DNA from: Cucumis sativus
Taxonomy: Eukaryota > Streptophyta > Magnoliopsida > Cucurbitales > Cucurbitaceae
Reading direction: 5' to 3'
DNA length: 64,000 nucleotides
Assembly: GCF_000004075.3 (NCBI RefSeq)
Contig: NC_026656.2
Coordinates: 19,478,607 to 19,542,606 of the forward strand
In this document: piece by piece, positions 51,205-63,121 of the stretch
Layout: each line of letters starts with the position of its first letter
Position numbering within the stretch: the first letter of the stretch is position 1
Made by a program: the position numbers and the translations under genes
The notes under the pieces: model-generated
The model's database searches: none
Told to the model about the DNA's origin: nothing
What the model saw: the letters and a program-made list of their open reading frames with translations, nothing else

Positions 51205-52134
51205 CTAGTCGCCGATCCATCTAGGGCTTGACGCTGGCACAGTTGGCGAGACCGGCAACTGTGGAAACCCTAATTGACCTGTAGTCGCCGGAAAAACCAA
51301 ATTTGGGGAAGACAACAACACACCGTGCGACGACGACATTGGGGAGTTCAAGCATCCGAATCCCAATGGTGATGATGGCGTCACCTGGAACTGAGGATGT
51401 GCCTGTAGCATGGCAGACGACGGCGGGAGAGGCATCAAACCTTGCTGCTGTTGTGCGGTGAAATTGTTCCAACACGAAGAAGCTAGAGGGCCAAGTGGTG
51501 AGAATCCTTGGTTAGGCGGCAGTATATTTGAATCGGCTGTGGGAATTGAATTTTGGATGTATCGCATGTAGGCGGAGACAGGGGATTCGGCCGGTGCGTG
51601 GACAGCTGGGAGTGGTGGCAACGGCGATAGAGGCGCCATCGGGCGTCCGGTGAGGCCGGAATTCAGGGGATGGAAACTGTTTGGTAACTGTTGTGGGGGA
51701 CGATTGGTAACATGAGCGAGAGGAGGAGGGCGGATTCGTTGGAGGCGAGAGCTTTGGGATTTAGGAGGTTGAACAGGCGGAGGATTTGAGAACCGCTCGT
51801 GAGCCGGTGAGCCTGTAAGCTTCTGAACCACATCTCGGAAGTCATTCTTGTTAATGTTATACACCGGGGGTTGGTGTTGCTGTTGCGGCTGCGCCTGAAT
51901 ATTCTGTTGCTGCTGCGGTTGAACTGAAGGGGTTGCGGATTGAAGTCGATTTTGGGGATGATTTTGATTCGGAGGAGCATCAAATTCAAAGCATGGCTTT
52001 CTCAGCTGGGATTGTGAAGCAGCCTTAGAGATCTTATGGGATAATTTCCTGAGATTGAGACTATTATTGTCTCTTCCTGTGCCACTGCTACTGGTACTGG
52101 TCGATTCTACAGATGCTTGACAGTTTATATCCAT
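51205..52134 (-). CDS. VQ9: VQ motif-containing protein (VQ9/IKU1-like)
   Basis: VQ proteins are plant nuclear cofactors that bind WRKY transcription factors through a short motif. Intronless, 309 aa. The N-terminus is Ser/Thr-rich (1-20). A conserved LRKLSHKISKA stretch lies at 29-39, a poly-Gln/Pro region at about 72-90 and the VQ core FRDVVQKLTG at 99-108, with Phe99, Val103-Gln104 and Thr107-Gly108. After it come Pro-rich segments and a conserved C-terminus ending SPRWIGD. No enzymatic domain is expected. Arabidopsis VQ9 (At1g78310; partner WRKY8 in salt response) and IKU1 (VQ14, seed size) are the nearest families I recall. Its place beside 14-3-3 and JMJ21 favours VQ9. The gene faces the 14-3-3 gene tail to tail. 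Confidence 0.9.
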   Translation of the reverse strand: MDINCQASVESTSTSSSGTGRDNNSLNLRKLSHKISKAASQSQLRKPCFEFDAPPNQNHPQNRLQSATPSVQPQQQQNIQAQPQQQHQPPVYNINKNDFRDVVQKLTGSPAHERFSNPPPVQPPKSQSSRLQRIRPPPLAHVTNRPPQQLPNSFHPLNSGLTGRPMAPLSPLPPLPAVHAPAESPVSAYMRYIQNSIPTADSNILPPNQGFSPLGPLASSCWNNFTAQQQQGLMPLPPSSAMLQAHPQFQVTPSSPLGFGCLNSPMSSSHGVLLSSPNLVFPATTGQLGFPQLPVSPTVPASSPRWIGD

Positions 52135-55100
52135 AACGCATATTATCTAATACAAACAGATCGCAGAACTCACTCTGATTTTTGTTCTCTAATCTATACA
52201 CAAACAGGTAGATCAGCCACAGGGCTCACAGAAGACAGCTCTAGGAGTGGTGGGGATGGTGGCCTATGCATCTTTCTTCTTGCAGCTGTAGTCCGGTTAG
52301 TAGGGACACGGCACAAACCCTTTGTTCGGCTCACCATATATATATCATTTCAAGCTTGAATTTTCGGAACATAGTTGAATGGATGAAAGAGCAGTGATAT
52401 TTGACATGATTGATGAAAACCCTCATTAATTAGAACCCATGGAAACTTTGCCAACCTTCTTTTGAAATTATTTTGACTGGTTTTTTTATTCACTAAAGAT
52501 GATTTTCTACTTTATTGGTAGGCAATGAAGCATCGTTGGTATCTTATATAGTATTATGGATTGTTGAACTTACAACTCTTGTGGCTTAATGAAAAGGTGT
52601 GAAAGCAAAAGAAGTAACCTTGTCTGTTGTCCTCATCGTCTTTGTCTCTCTCTCTTCTTTAGGTTACTCTATTTTCTTTTGTCTTTCAGTATAATTACAA
52701 AAGGAAAGGGGACATGACCCGTAAAAGAAGGCAAACAGAGCTGTTTGTCCTTTTCATTTACTAATATACTTTTAATCCAATGACACTGTTGCTAATTTCG
52801 TAACTTAATGCATGACATTTGAAAGGTAATCCATTCTCACGCCTCAAAACCAAAGATTACGTTTGCTAATTGGTTGTGATTTTCTATGTTGTGCATGGGA
52901 ACCAAATTAGAAGTCACTGTTGGTGGTCAAAGGTCAAGAATCATACAGTGCTTCTTTTTGTAGCTTAGGAAGTGAGACAAAGTCTGTATAAATCATCATC
53001 ATGTTCTTTTACATTGGACCCATTAGCAGTAAAAGATTCTGTATGTGAAATTTTGTCTTTTTTTTTTCTTTTAATCATTAGAATGTGGATTCTAAACTCT
53101 CTTTGTTACATGATTTGGCAATTATATGTTGTAGAAGTATATAGGTCAAGTTTATTCATTTATGTATTACGATTTGATGATAGTTTTTTGTTTTAAATTA
53201 TATCTTTATTAGTTAGGGTGTGTTTGTAGTGTTCAAACAAAGAAGTAGAAGTTATTAAAAAGAGAGAAAAAAAACCTCTCTAACATTGCCCAATCTTTAA
53301 AAAGTACTATGAAATACTTCAAACTTCTAAGACATAAGTTGGGACTTGGAACAACATTGTCACGTTGTTTTAAGTTTCAAGTTTTTGTTCAACTTTTAAA
53401 TGATTATCTAATCTAATGTTAGTTTTAATAAGTTGGTGAAAAACGCTAAGGGCATTTGGGACAATAACTTGATTGTCAAAGATGATGGTTGGTTATTTAT
53501 TATAGTCCATTTAATATTGGGATTTTGTAAGGGCTTTGAACTTATTATATCATATAAGTTTATCCAAGGGAATGAGATGTATTTTGAAGAAGAAAAGAGG
53601 CAGTGAAATCTTAAGGCTGCAGACATTAGCAGATAAAGACGATGAGACCATAATTGAAGGTAGTCAAGGTTTATTGGGAATATGTAACTTATAATGCATT
53701 AAAAACATACAAAATACATACATGTATATATTTGTTCAAAATTGGTTAAGAAAGAAATTTAAAGAAGAAAGACAAAGGCAAAGACTGGCAACAATGTTGA
53801 AAACTTGAAAATTCAAATGTGTAGTAGAGCTAGTCCACGTAGAGTTGGTACTGAATATTAAAGTTTGCATGATAGAGCAAAAAACTCGAGTCGACGGACC
53901 AAATAAAGAAATTCCAAAAAATACCCTACTCATCAAGAAGTCGGTTTGATCATTTATTAAACTAACCATAGTCGTTTTAGGGGAGATTTGTTTGAAATTT
54001 AAGTTTTATTTTAAACATACTTACTAAAAAAATTAGGAATTTGGAAATAAAAGGTATTAAAATTGAATAAACTTTCTTGGACATTGAACAAAATTATATT
54101 TCAACCTTGGATTATCTCTTCAGAGGACAAATTTTGTACACATTTGCTCATACATTCTTAATTTTCTTTATTACTTCTTTGGAGACAAAAAGTAACAATC
54201 ACCCCCACAAATCACTACTCCCTATCCTCTCTTGTAAATAATATTTTTTCAATTAAAGAACTAGTAGATGAAGTTCAAACAAGTAGAAGATTCAAAAACT
54301 TAATAGCACGTTGGTTCACCAAATGCATAATTATATTAAACAAAGAAAAATATTTGGAGATAAAATTATAACATGTTGTGTTATAAAATCATTTCAATTT
54401 TTTTAAATTTAAAATACGTATAATGTAATTATTATAAGTTGCATTAAATTTCAAATTTCATTCCATGATTTAGTTAAAAGTTAGTCCATATGGCCTTAAA
54501 ATTTAGCATTTAGTTCACATGGTTTAATTTTAATATAACTTCATATAGTCTCTATGTTTTGTTAAATCCTCTTAAAGACTATTTATGAAGTTATTATTCA
54601 AACCATAAAGGTAAATTATAGTTATCAATCTTAAACCTAAATTTTAGTTTAGAAACAAAAGTTTCAATTTATTCTATAAATTACATGATATTACAAATAA
54701 TAATTATTCTATACTTCTTTTAACTTAAAACCACTTTTACAAACAAATTCTTATTGGTAACTATAATTAGTTTGCAATTGTTTAAATATTAAATACATAT
54801 CTTCGTTTTCATTTAATCCATTGTTTTCCAAATCAATTTTTTTTATATATTATCTATTTTTTATTACTTTTTTTTGCCGTCCAACAAGTGGGAACCTCAC
54901 AAATTGAAGAAGATAAAAGAAGCAAATGTGTTCTTTTTTTTCTTTTCTTTTGAAATGAATTTGATTTTCCATTGAGCAGAAATCAAGTAGGTCAAGTATG
55001 TTTGGAATTTTTTTTCTTCTTAAAAATAAGTTTAAAATTAAAATATATACATAATTTTATTTAAAAACTTATTTTCTCAAATTCTGGTCTTGAGTGATTT

Positions 55101-55866
55101 ATTTAAAATGACATTTACACCTCAAATTTTTTAAAAATGTTTCTGTGAAACTTAATTCAAACCCAAGCTAACAAAAAATTTCTTACTTTTTTTCTTTCAA
55201 AGGAAGTGTTTTTTTCTCTCCCATTAATTTAGAATATGCAATATTATCTTAGGACTGATTAATTAAAATTCATGATCTCTATTACAAATTTTAAACAAAA
55301 ACAAACATTGTAACAAATTTAAATGAAGAATATTAAAATTTCACAAATCCATAAATTCACAGTCGGTCAAACAGTTTGTTTATATATAGTTTAGGTTGTA
55401 TTAGGTGAATCCAAATGATATTTATTCAACCTCAAGCCTAAGTTGCCCCTAACATATAGTTAATTAATTGATTAAATGTAATTAAAAGTTTGAGTTAGGT
55501 AGTTTAAATTGATGGAATTGTCTTGAGTTTTCTGTCATTTGCATCCTCTATTTAAATTAGTATAGAGATGATTACTAAAATGTATTAAAACAGAGCACCA
55601 GTCGAACTCAACTTAGTTATCTCTCCGCCATCACATCTAGACGACCATAAACAACACTTCTATGATTAGATAGAGGACGGCAAATTGGTTAAGCTTGCAC
55701 TAAAATCCACTAAATAATGGACAAACGATCACAACCCATTTTTATTTGTGAGTCATTGTAAGACAGCGTCCTGTTTCATCTGCCACCATTGTTGGGCATA
55801 TTTAAGGAGGTTTAGAGAGCTTGGTGTGTGCAAGTTGTAATTAAGTTGATCCATATTTACTTCAAT
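52135..55866. other. Divergent spacer between the VQ and ADH-like genes
   Basis: 3.7 kb of AT-rich sequence. A TATATATA stretch at 52338-52346 may serve the VQ promoter. A region near 54470-54660 has the 'ttagttcacatggttt...aaaccta' phrases of common dispersed repeats. No gene recognised. Confidence 0.55.
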
Positions 55867-58344
55867 ATGAATAACGGCTTCAAAATCTCATCTGAAACCC
55901 GAGGAAAATCAATCAGATGTCGAGGTCTATGTTTCCCATTTCCCTCTTTTTTTCTTCTTCTTCCAATTCCGAAGTTTCTCCATTGTTGTTATAAATGTTA
56001 CGTCAATGCTTCTTTCGAATTTTGATACATTGTGTTTGTTTTGAACAGCTGCGGTTTGCAGACAACCGGGAGAGCCTCTTGTTATAGAGGAAATTGAAGT
56101 TGATCCTCCAAAAATCGGGGAGGTTCGAATCAAAATTCTTTGCACTTCCCTCTGTCATTCTGACGTTACTGTCTGGAATATGAGACAAGTAAGTCTTTAA
56201 TACACAACAGAAGTTGTGGAACTAACGGTGTAAGAAGTTTAATGAAACAGATGTTTTATAGTCATAACACTCAACAACTTCTTGAACTAAACAAGGATAT
56301 ATACGTTTGAAAGTTTTGTTATATACGTTTGAGGTCGTAAAACTATCAATCATATTGAACAGTCTTTTCGAGTTAATGATTTCTTTCATTTTTGAGTTAG
56401 TGATTTGGGTTTGTATATTACATGATAAGCAGGGACTTTTCTCATTCCCCATCATTTTTGGACACGAAGCTGTCGGGTAACTCTTTATAAAGACAAGGTG
56501 AAAAAGGGTGGAAAGAGCAGTTATTCTATTTGAAATGACTTTCTCCTGTACTTAAAAGAAATGAATGAATCAAGGGACAAGTCATTCCAAATAGACTCCA
56601 AATCTAACATATATGAATTAATGAGACGATTGCCTCTTTCATCCCTTATTCACTTTGATAATTCAACTGGCCAAATTTCTATGTATATGAATACAAGGAA
56701 TAATGAACAGTTTGGTATTTGTTTTTCTGTGAAGAATTGTTGAAAGTGTAGGAGAAGAAGTGGAGGAAGTGAAAGAAGGGGAAATGGTGTTACCTGTATT
56801 TCAATCAAATTGCAAAGAATGCAAAGAATGCAAGAATGGGAGGACCAACAAATGCAGTGTTTTTGGGGGCAAAACTGGAATGGGATTGGGAATGCCACGA
56901 GATGGCACAAGCAGGTTTAAGGATTTAAATGGACAGCCTTTGAACCATTTCTTATATGTTTCAAGCTTTTCTGAGTATACAGTTGTTGATGTTCACAACC
57001 TTGTTCCAATCAATCCAAAGCTTCCGATAGACAAGGCCCCCTTGTTTGGCTGTGGAGTTCCTACTGGTATTGGAGCCGCGTGGAACGTCGCTGACGTAGA
57101 CGAGGGTTCCACCGTGGCTATCTTCGGTCTTGGTACTGTTGGACTTGCAGTGAGTTTCATTTATCTTTATACGTTTTAGTGATGTAATTAATGTGTTCTT
57201 GAACGTACTTAAACAATATAATTGCCAACAGACACTAGTTAAGACGTTATATCACTACTTAAAAAGCTATAGTTTTAAATCTTTACTCTGCATGCATGTG
57301 ATTAGGTTGCGGAGGGATCAAAACGTCGCAAAGCTTCAAAGATCATTGGCATCGATTTAAATCCTAACAAATTTGAGATTGGTAAAACATAATTAATTCT
57401 GTACTTTGGAGTTTTTTTGGGGGGAGAGGGGGGATTTAATTGATTTTATATACTGTTTTTAATTTACACAGCAAAGAAGTTTGGGGTTACTGATTTTATC
57501 AACCCAGCTACTTGTGGAGATAAGGCAATTCATGAAGTAAGCAAAAAACTATGTTCTTCCTTTGGCCAATGAAAGTTTGTGTGGGATATTAATTAATGAA
57601 GTCGTTTAGTTAATTTTGTTTTTGTTTTGTAAATAACACATGAATTAGGTGATTAAGGAAGAAACTGATGGGGGAGCAGATTACTGCTTTGAGTGTATTG
57701 GCTTGGCTTCCCTCATGGAAGAAGCTATCAAAAGTACTAAAGAGGTTTGATTTTACTCCTGTGTTCTTTACAATATGTTAACGTTCAACTCCTGATATGA
57801 ACTCAAGGTTTCGTTTGATAAAGATTCGCTGGTGTCTTGAAATATAAGTTAACATCAAAAGTTCATATTTAAAATCACATTTTTGTAATTGGTTGAGTTT
57901 TGATTAGGGGTTGAATTTGGTGAGTTATTATTATATTGTAGGGATGGGGAAAGGCGGTGATACTGGGAGTGGAGAAAGATGGAGCGGCATTCAAAGTGAA
58001 CTCCTTCGAAATAATAAATGGGATAACCATCACAGGGGCTCTTTTTGGAGGTCTTAAGCCAAAGTCCGACGTTCCAATGCTTATCAACAAGTATTTACAC
58101 AAAGTAAATCTAATAATCTTTGCTTTCTTTTTTCTTTCTTTCCCTTTCCTTTCAGTTGAACTGCCATAATTAACTAAACGGTATCTAAATTATGGCTTTG
58201 AAGGAACTTAATTTGGATGAGTTGATATCACACGAAGTTGAGTTTGAGGACATCAACAAAGCATTTGATTTGCTTCTCTCTGGGAAATCACTTCGTTGTC
58301 TCATTTGGATTGATCATGGATTCCAGCCATACATCACTTCTTAA
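55867..58344 (+). CDS. Zinc-type alcohol dehydrogenase-like protein (medium-chain family)
   Basis: NAD-dependent medium-chain dehydrogenase of the plant ADH-like clade (At1g22430/At1g22440 type); the natural substrate is not known. Nine exons: 55867-55924, 56049-56188, 56433-56476, 56735-57149, 57306-57381, 57472-57536, 57649-57744, 57942-58103 and 58204-58344. All are GT-AG, the phases close and the product is 398 aa. Catalytic zinc ligands are Cys55 (SLCHSD), His77 (FGHEAVG) and the Cys of FECIG. Four structural-zinc cysteines stand as C-x2-C-x2-C-x7-C in [15 protein letters not shown]. The Rossmann motif is FGLGTVGLA, followed by [12 protein letters not shown]. It appears complete and functional. 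An in-frame ATG 13 codons upstream (55828) exists; I chose 55867 because relatives begin with a similar short N-terminus before the IRC(R/K)AAV block. COX6b follows on the same strand, as in Arabidopsis. Confidence 0.94.
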
Positions 58345-59141
58345 TTTCTATTACCAATTTCTCTTTCGTCCACTTCTACAAATTTTCCATCTCTTCTATG
58401 GATGATTTTAAATAAATTGTTTTTATATCATTATTCTTATTCAATATTTGTGTGCAGCTAATAACGGCACCCAATCAAATAAAACAAAGTTATAACTCGT
58501 CTTTTCAAATATTTTTAAACACACCTCATTATAAAGAAATCCAATGAATAATTGTAAATATAATAATTATGTCTGAAATATTTATAAATATTACGAATAT
58601 AATAAAATTTATCTACAACTCTCAAAATCTATTCACGGTAGACTATAACATTAACAAGAGTCTATCATTTTTATCGATGATAGAGTAGTTAAACTTTCAA
58701 TTTGTTTACAATATTATTACACATTGAATTATGAGTCTTAAAAGTGTTACTAGATGCCTAATTTGACTTAGTGACTATTTAGAATTATTTACCAAAAGCG
58801 TTTTGTTCTAAGTTTTACATGTATTAAAAGAAAGAAAAAGAAATCTACTTGTTGGACCATTGCTAAGTTGACGGCCCATTTTTCTTGTTGGGGTCGGCCC
58901 GTCATAGCCCATTACCTAAACGCGAATGAGTGACGTGGCAAAATATGATTGGAGATTGAATATGGGTCGTTGGCTTCTACTGGAATCATCGGAACCAGTG
59001 TGTGGTTAATCTTAACCTAACCAACGGGTTAGTGTTTGGTCCCTCTCTGCTTTGCTTTTGCCCTGCCGCCACCCTCTGACATCGATTTCTTGGGCTTGTA
59101 CCTCCAACTCAAGCCGATCGCTTCTTCTTCTTCTTCCATCC
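58345..59141. other. Spacer between ADH-like gene and COX6b
   Basis: ADH 3'UTR, then a degraded AT-rich dispersed repeat at about 58540-58740 (with TCTATCATTTTTATCGATGATAG-like inverted phrases), then the COX6b promoter. Confidence 0.6.
58873..58911 (-). promoter_or_regulatory. Site II elements upstream of COX6b
   Basis: GGCCCA (58873-58878) and AGCCCA (58906-58911), i.e. TGGGCC and TGGGCT on the other strand, with a GGCCCG between them, about 230-270 bp before the ATG. Site II boxes are established regulators of nuclear genes for plant cytochrome c oxidase and cytochrome c. Confidence 0.7.
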
Positions 59142-61263
59142 ATGGCGGAAGCCCAGAGCCAACAAACCCCTTCCTTATCTGAGGTATTTTTTCGCACCTT
59201 TCACCATCTGCCTCCTTCTTTCTTTTACTTTTACCTGCCTTCTTCCTTCTTTTTTGTTAATTCTCCATGGTAATGTATTTTCATTGCTCGATTCGCAATT
59301 GATTTCGACAGATCGGTTCTTATGTGGTAGGGATTCTTCAATTATGAAGAGATGTGAGATTCTTAGTAGTAAATTCATTCATTTTTATTATTTAGAAGAA
59401 ATTTTGTAGTCCTGTGGCAAATTCCCTTGATTAGATCCCCCGATTCCGCTGAAAATAGAAATAAATGAGTTTCATGACTGGATTTCTCTGGTTGGAATCC
59501 GATAAATGATTGGTGAATGCTTCCTTTGGGTTGTAGTTTATGTTACTCTCTTTATTTCATTTCTTTTGAAAAGATCAGTATGTTGACTAAGTTTGAAAGA
59601 ATTGGTAATTATCACTTTCATTGTTTGGGGAACATGCATTTGTTTTTCACCCCTCATTAAAGAAAAAAAATTAATTGAAATTTGGAAAATAAGAACAATA
59701 GCCCAACTCTAAGCAGAGGCTAGTTAATGATTTCACCTTACAGCTCTGTAGGAGAGAAGGAAGGAAATAAACAAGCTTAAGCTGCCTAGGTTACTAGGGA
59801 ATTGAAATTAATTCGAAGTTAATTTTTGTTCTTAACTAGAACTCCCAGTAATGAACCGTGTTGGTTCATATCTCAATTGGATTGCTATATGAATCCTTGG
59901 GGGCTTTGCTATCTTATGATTTTCTTTGTTTTACCCTTGTATTTTGATTTTACATGGTGAAAGTAAATTTATCTTAAAAGCATAGTGAGAAACACTTCTT
60001 TGGTTACTATCGTTCTCATTTAGGGGCATCTTTGTATAGCCCTGTCTCCTTCGCTTTTACGAATTCTCAACCTGCTTCTAATGTTCCAATCTAAGAATTG
60101 AGAATGACTTTCTTCTAATTTGGCTTTCAGCAATATTCCTTGAAAGAAAAAGAGGAGAAGGTGGATATACCACAGCCCTCTGAAGTGAAAGAGGTGGAGA
60201 ACTCTGAAAATGCTGCTCCTGCTGAAGTTGTTGTGAAGAATGATGAACCACCTGTTGAAGCTGTTGCTGATCAAAGCAGTGACATTCCCCCTGCTGAAGA
60301 ATCCAATGGAGATTCTTCAGCAGCTGCTGTAGAGGACTCTGAAACCAGTCCTGCTGCTGAGAACGACAGTGGAGCTGCTGAAGAAGAAAGCAGCGGAGCT
60401 GGAGAAGAGGAAAATTCTGGTGATCAAGAAAGCACTGACGAGCGACCTGAGATTAAGGTTGCTGCCCTGATGATTTGTTTATTTTGGCAATACATTGCGT
60501 GTAGGCATATCCTATAGTTTTGACTTTTGTATATATTGTTCATTGGTTTTATTGCTCTCATATGCAGCTCGAAACAGCACCAGTAGACTTCCGCTTCCCT
60601 ACTACAAATCAAACTAGGCATTGCTTCACCCGATATATTGAATTCCATAGGTAAGTATTGACATGTTTTTCAACGTTTGAACTTAATTTGTTGGTCCTTT
60701 TATAATTTAGTTCTTGAAACTACATATGTACTTATCTTTGTAATGTGTTCAGATGCACACAAGCAAAAGGGGAAGGTGCTCCAGAGTGCGAAAAGTTTGC
60801 AAAATATTATCGTTCTCTTTGCCCAAGTGAATGGGTATGCGTTTTTCCTACCTTGATGTCTGGATTAAGTTTCATGTTTCATTCGCTTGTTCTGTGTTTG
60901 CGGGAGCTTACCTATGATCTCATTGTATATTCCACTTATTTTGACTGTTACTTTGGGTCATTAATTGTAACTGATAAGTAAAGTTCTATGATGTTAGGAA
61001 ACTGCTTAATCTAATTGTTTACTTATAAACTATGAGCTCCACGTTCCATGTATTTATCTGATGCACTTCTGCCAATAGTTTCTACTCATCAACGGATCAT
61101 GCATTAGTTTCTCGTTTGCCTGTCTAATGAACTATTAATGATGCTGAAAGAAGTTTCATCTTTAGTATCTTGGCTTAAGTAACATCGTGCATCATGATAA
61201 TCGTTGCAGGTAGAGAAATGGAACGAGCAGAGGGAGAATGGAACGTTCCCAGGGCCACTGTAG
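59142..61263 (+). CDS. COX6B: Cytochrome c oxidase subunit 6b with acidic N-terminal extension
   Basis: Subunit of mitochondrial complex IV on the intermembrane-space side, stabilising the dimer. Five exons: 59142-59183, 60131-60457, 60568-60650, 60753-60834 and 61210-61263; joints are GT-AG and phases close, giving 195 aa. Residues about 15-123, almost all exon 2, are a low-complexity Glu/Ala/Ser-rich extension typical of the large plant isoform (Arabidopsis COX6b-1 is about 191 aa). The conserved domain follows: TAPVDFRFPTTNQTRHC, then twin cysteine motifs HCFTRYIEFHRC (C-x9-C) and CEKFAKYYRSLC (C-x10-C), and PSEWVEKWNEQRENG before the end. The cysteine pattern fits disulphide-locked import by the Mia40 route. 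No cleavable presequence is evident. The ADH-like gene just upstream on the same strand reproduces the Arabidopsis At1g22440-At1g22450 order. Confidence 0.96.
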
Positions 61264-61911
61264 GAGTAGGGAGTTGCATGTTCGATAGTTCAGCAGCAGT
61301 TTGCCACACGCTGCCATAAAATGGCAAATAAACTCAGTTCTCTCTTTCAAACAATTGAGTTATAATAATTTTCGGCCGGTTTTTGGTATTCTACTCAAAA
61401 TCCATTTGCAACCAAATTTTTGTTGATGCAACCACTTTGTTCCTGGTTTACATACATGCATTAATCGTTTTTCCATATATTTAGCAAATAGTTGCAAGGA
61501 GCTAGAATCACTCCTCTAAGACCATCATCAATTTATATGCATTGATTGTTGCATTTATGAAAATTCTAATAAACATGTAGAAAGTTATCCTCTTCTTTAT
61601 TTTTCAGCTTTGCTGATGAATTGTGCAATGCATAGATGCAAATCTTTCATCTTGATACGAAACGAACTGAACTTGAGAAGACAAATCAATTACATCATAG
61701 TGATTGACAAAGTAGGTAAATTGAATTTGACATAACGATATAATGAACAAACGATGTAGTTTGAAACCAATAATAATGTTCATAGATGTAAAAGTATAGA
61801 TTGTGTTTATTGAAGAAAACACAATTTACACATAGATTGCAATTCGAACGAAAAAAGGAAAAAAAAAAAAGTTATATTTGACGCATTGTCTAATCATAGA
61901 TGGAGTTGGAT
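61264..61911. other. Convergent spacer between COX6b and histone H3.3
   Basis: About 650 bp shared by the two 3'UTRs. No plant-type histone terminator hairpin is seen, as expected for a polyadenylated H3.3 mRNA. Confidence 0.6.
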
Positions 61912-62499
<588 letters not shown>

Positions 62500-62819
62500 C
62501 TGTATCAATCAAAAAAAATTTCTAAGGCAATTTCAATTTCAAGGGCGTTCCCAGGTTCCTAATCGCAATTATCATGAATAATTGTTCGATGATGTAAATG
62601 TTTCGAAAGACTAATCCACAAAGTTCTAAGCTCAGAAGCAAATTCCAGAAGGAATGGGGATAAAAGCAAACCCTAACCATCAATTACAATCTATGAGAAA
62701 GAATTTGAACAGAAAACCAACCTAATCGTAACGACTAGCATGAAATTGAATGAAAAATCGAACGAAATAAGACAAATTCGAAGAAGAAGAAAGGAAGAAA
62801 AAAGAGGAGAGAAACAAAC
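62500..62819 (-). other. 5'UTR intron of histone H3.3
   Basis: The donor CATCCAG|gtttgttt ends the leader at 62820. The acceptor gatacag lies immediately before ATGGCTCG. Leader introns of this kind are known for Arabidopsis H3.3 genes and raise constitutive expression. Prediction only; no transcript evidence here. Confidence 0.75.
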
Positions 62820-62931
62820 CTGGATGAAGAAGAGGAAGAAAGGTTGAGAAGCGAGAGAGAATTTTCACCGACGAAGAAATTGGGAAATCTTTAGAAAGCG
62901 AATGAAGTAGAAATTCGGGAAACCAAAGGAG

Positions 62932-63121
62932 TTTATATAGGGCCTTCCGGTCGGACGAAGGCTGTGCGGTATGGCGGCGGATGGACACGATTCACATTCA
63001 CTGTGCTTCTTTGTGCCTAATCGGACGGTACATACATTCCTACCGTACTTGGTACGAGTGGATAAATGGACGGTGCGATTTTACAACCCTAAACGCTGAA
63101 CGGATTGTGAAAATGACGTGG
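62932..63121 (-). promoter_or_regulatory. Histone H3.3 promoter: TATA box, telo-box and hexamer
   Basis: On the minus strand TATATAAA at 62939-62932 lies about 110 bp before the leader donor. Upstream there is an ACCCTAAAC telo-like box (plus strand, 63087-63095) and CCACGTCA (63121-63114), the core hexamer of plant histone promoters. Confidence 0.65.

Noticed and set aside
52117-52359. 80-codon plus-strand frame opposite the VQ promoter
   Set aside because: No family likeness; it overlaps the VQ start and 5'UTR on the other strand.
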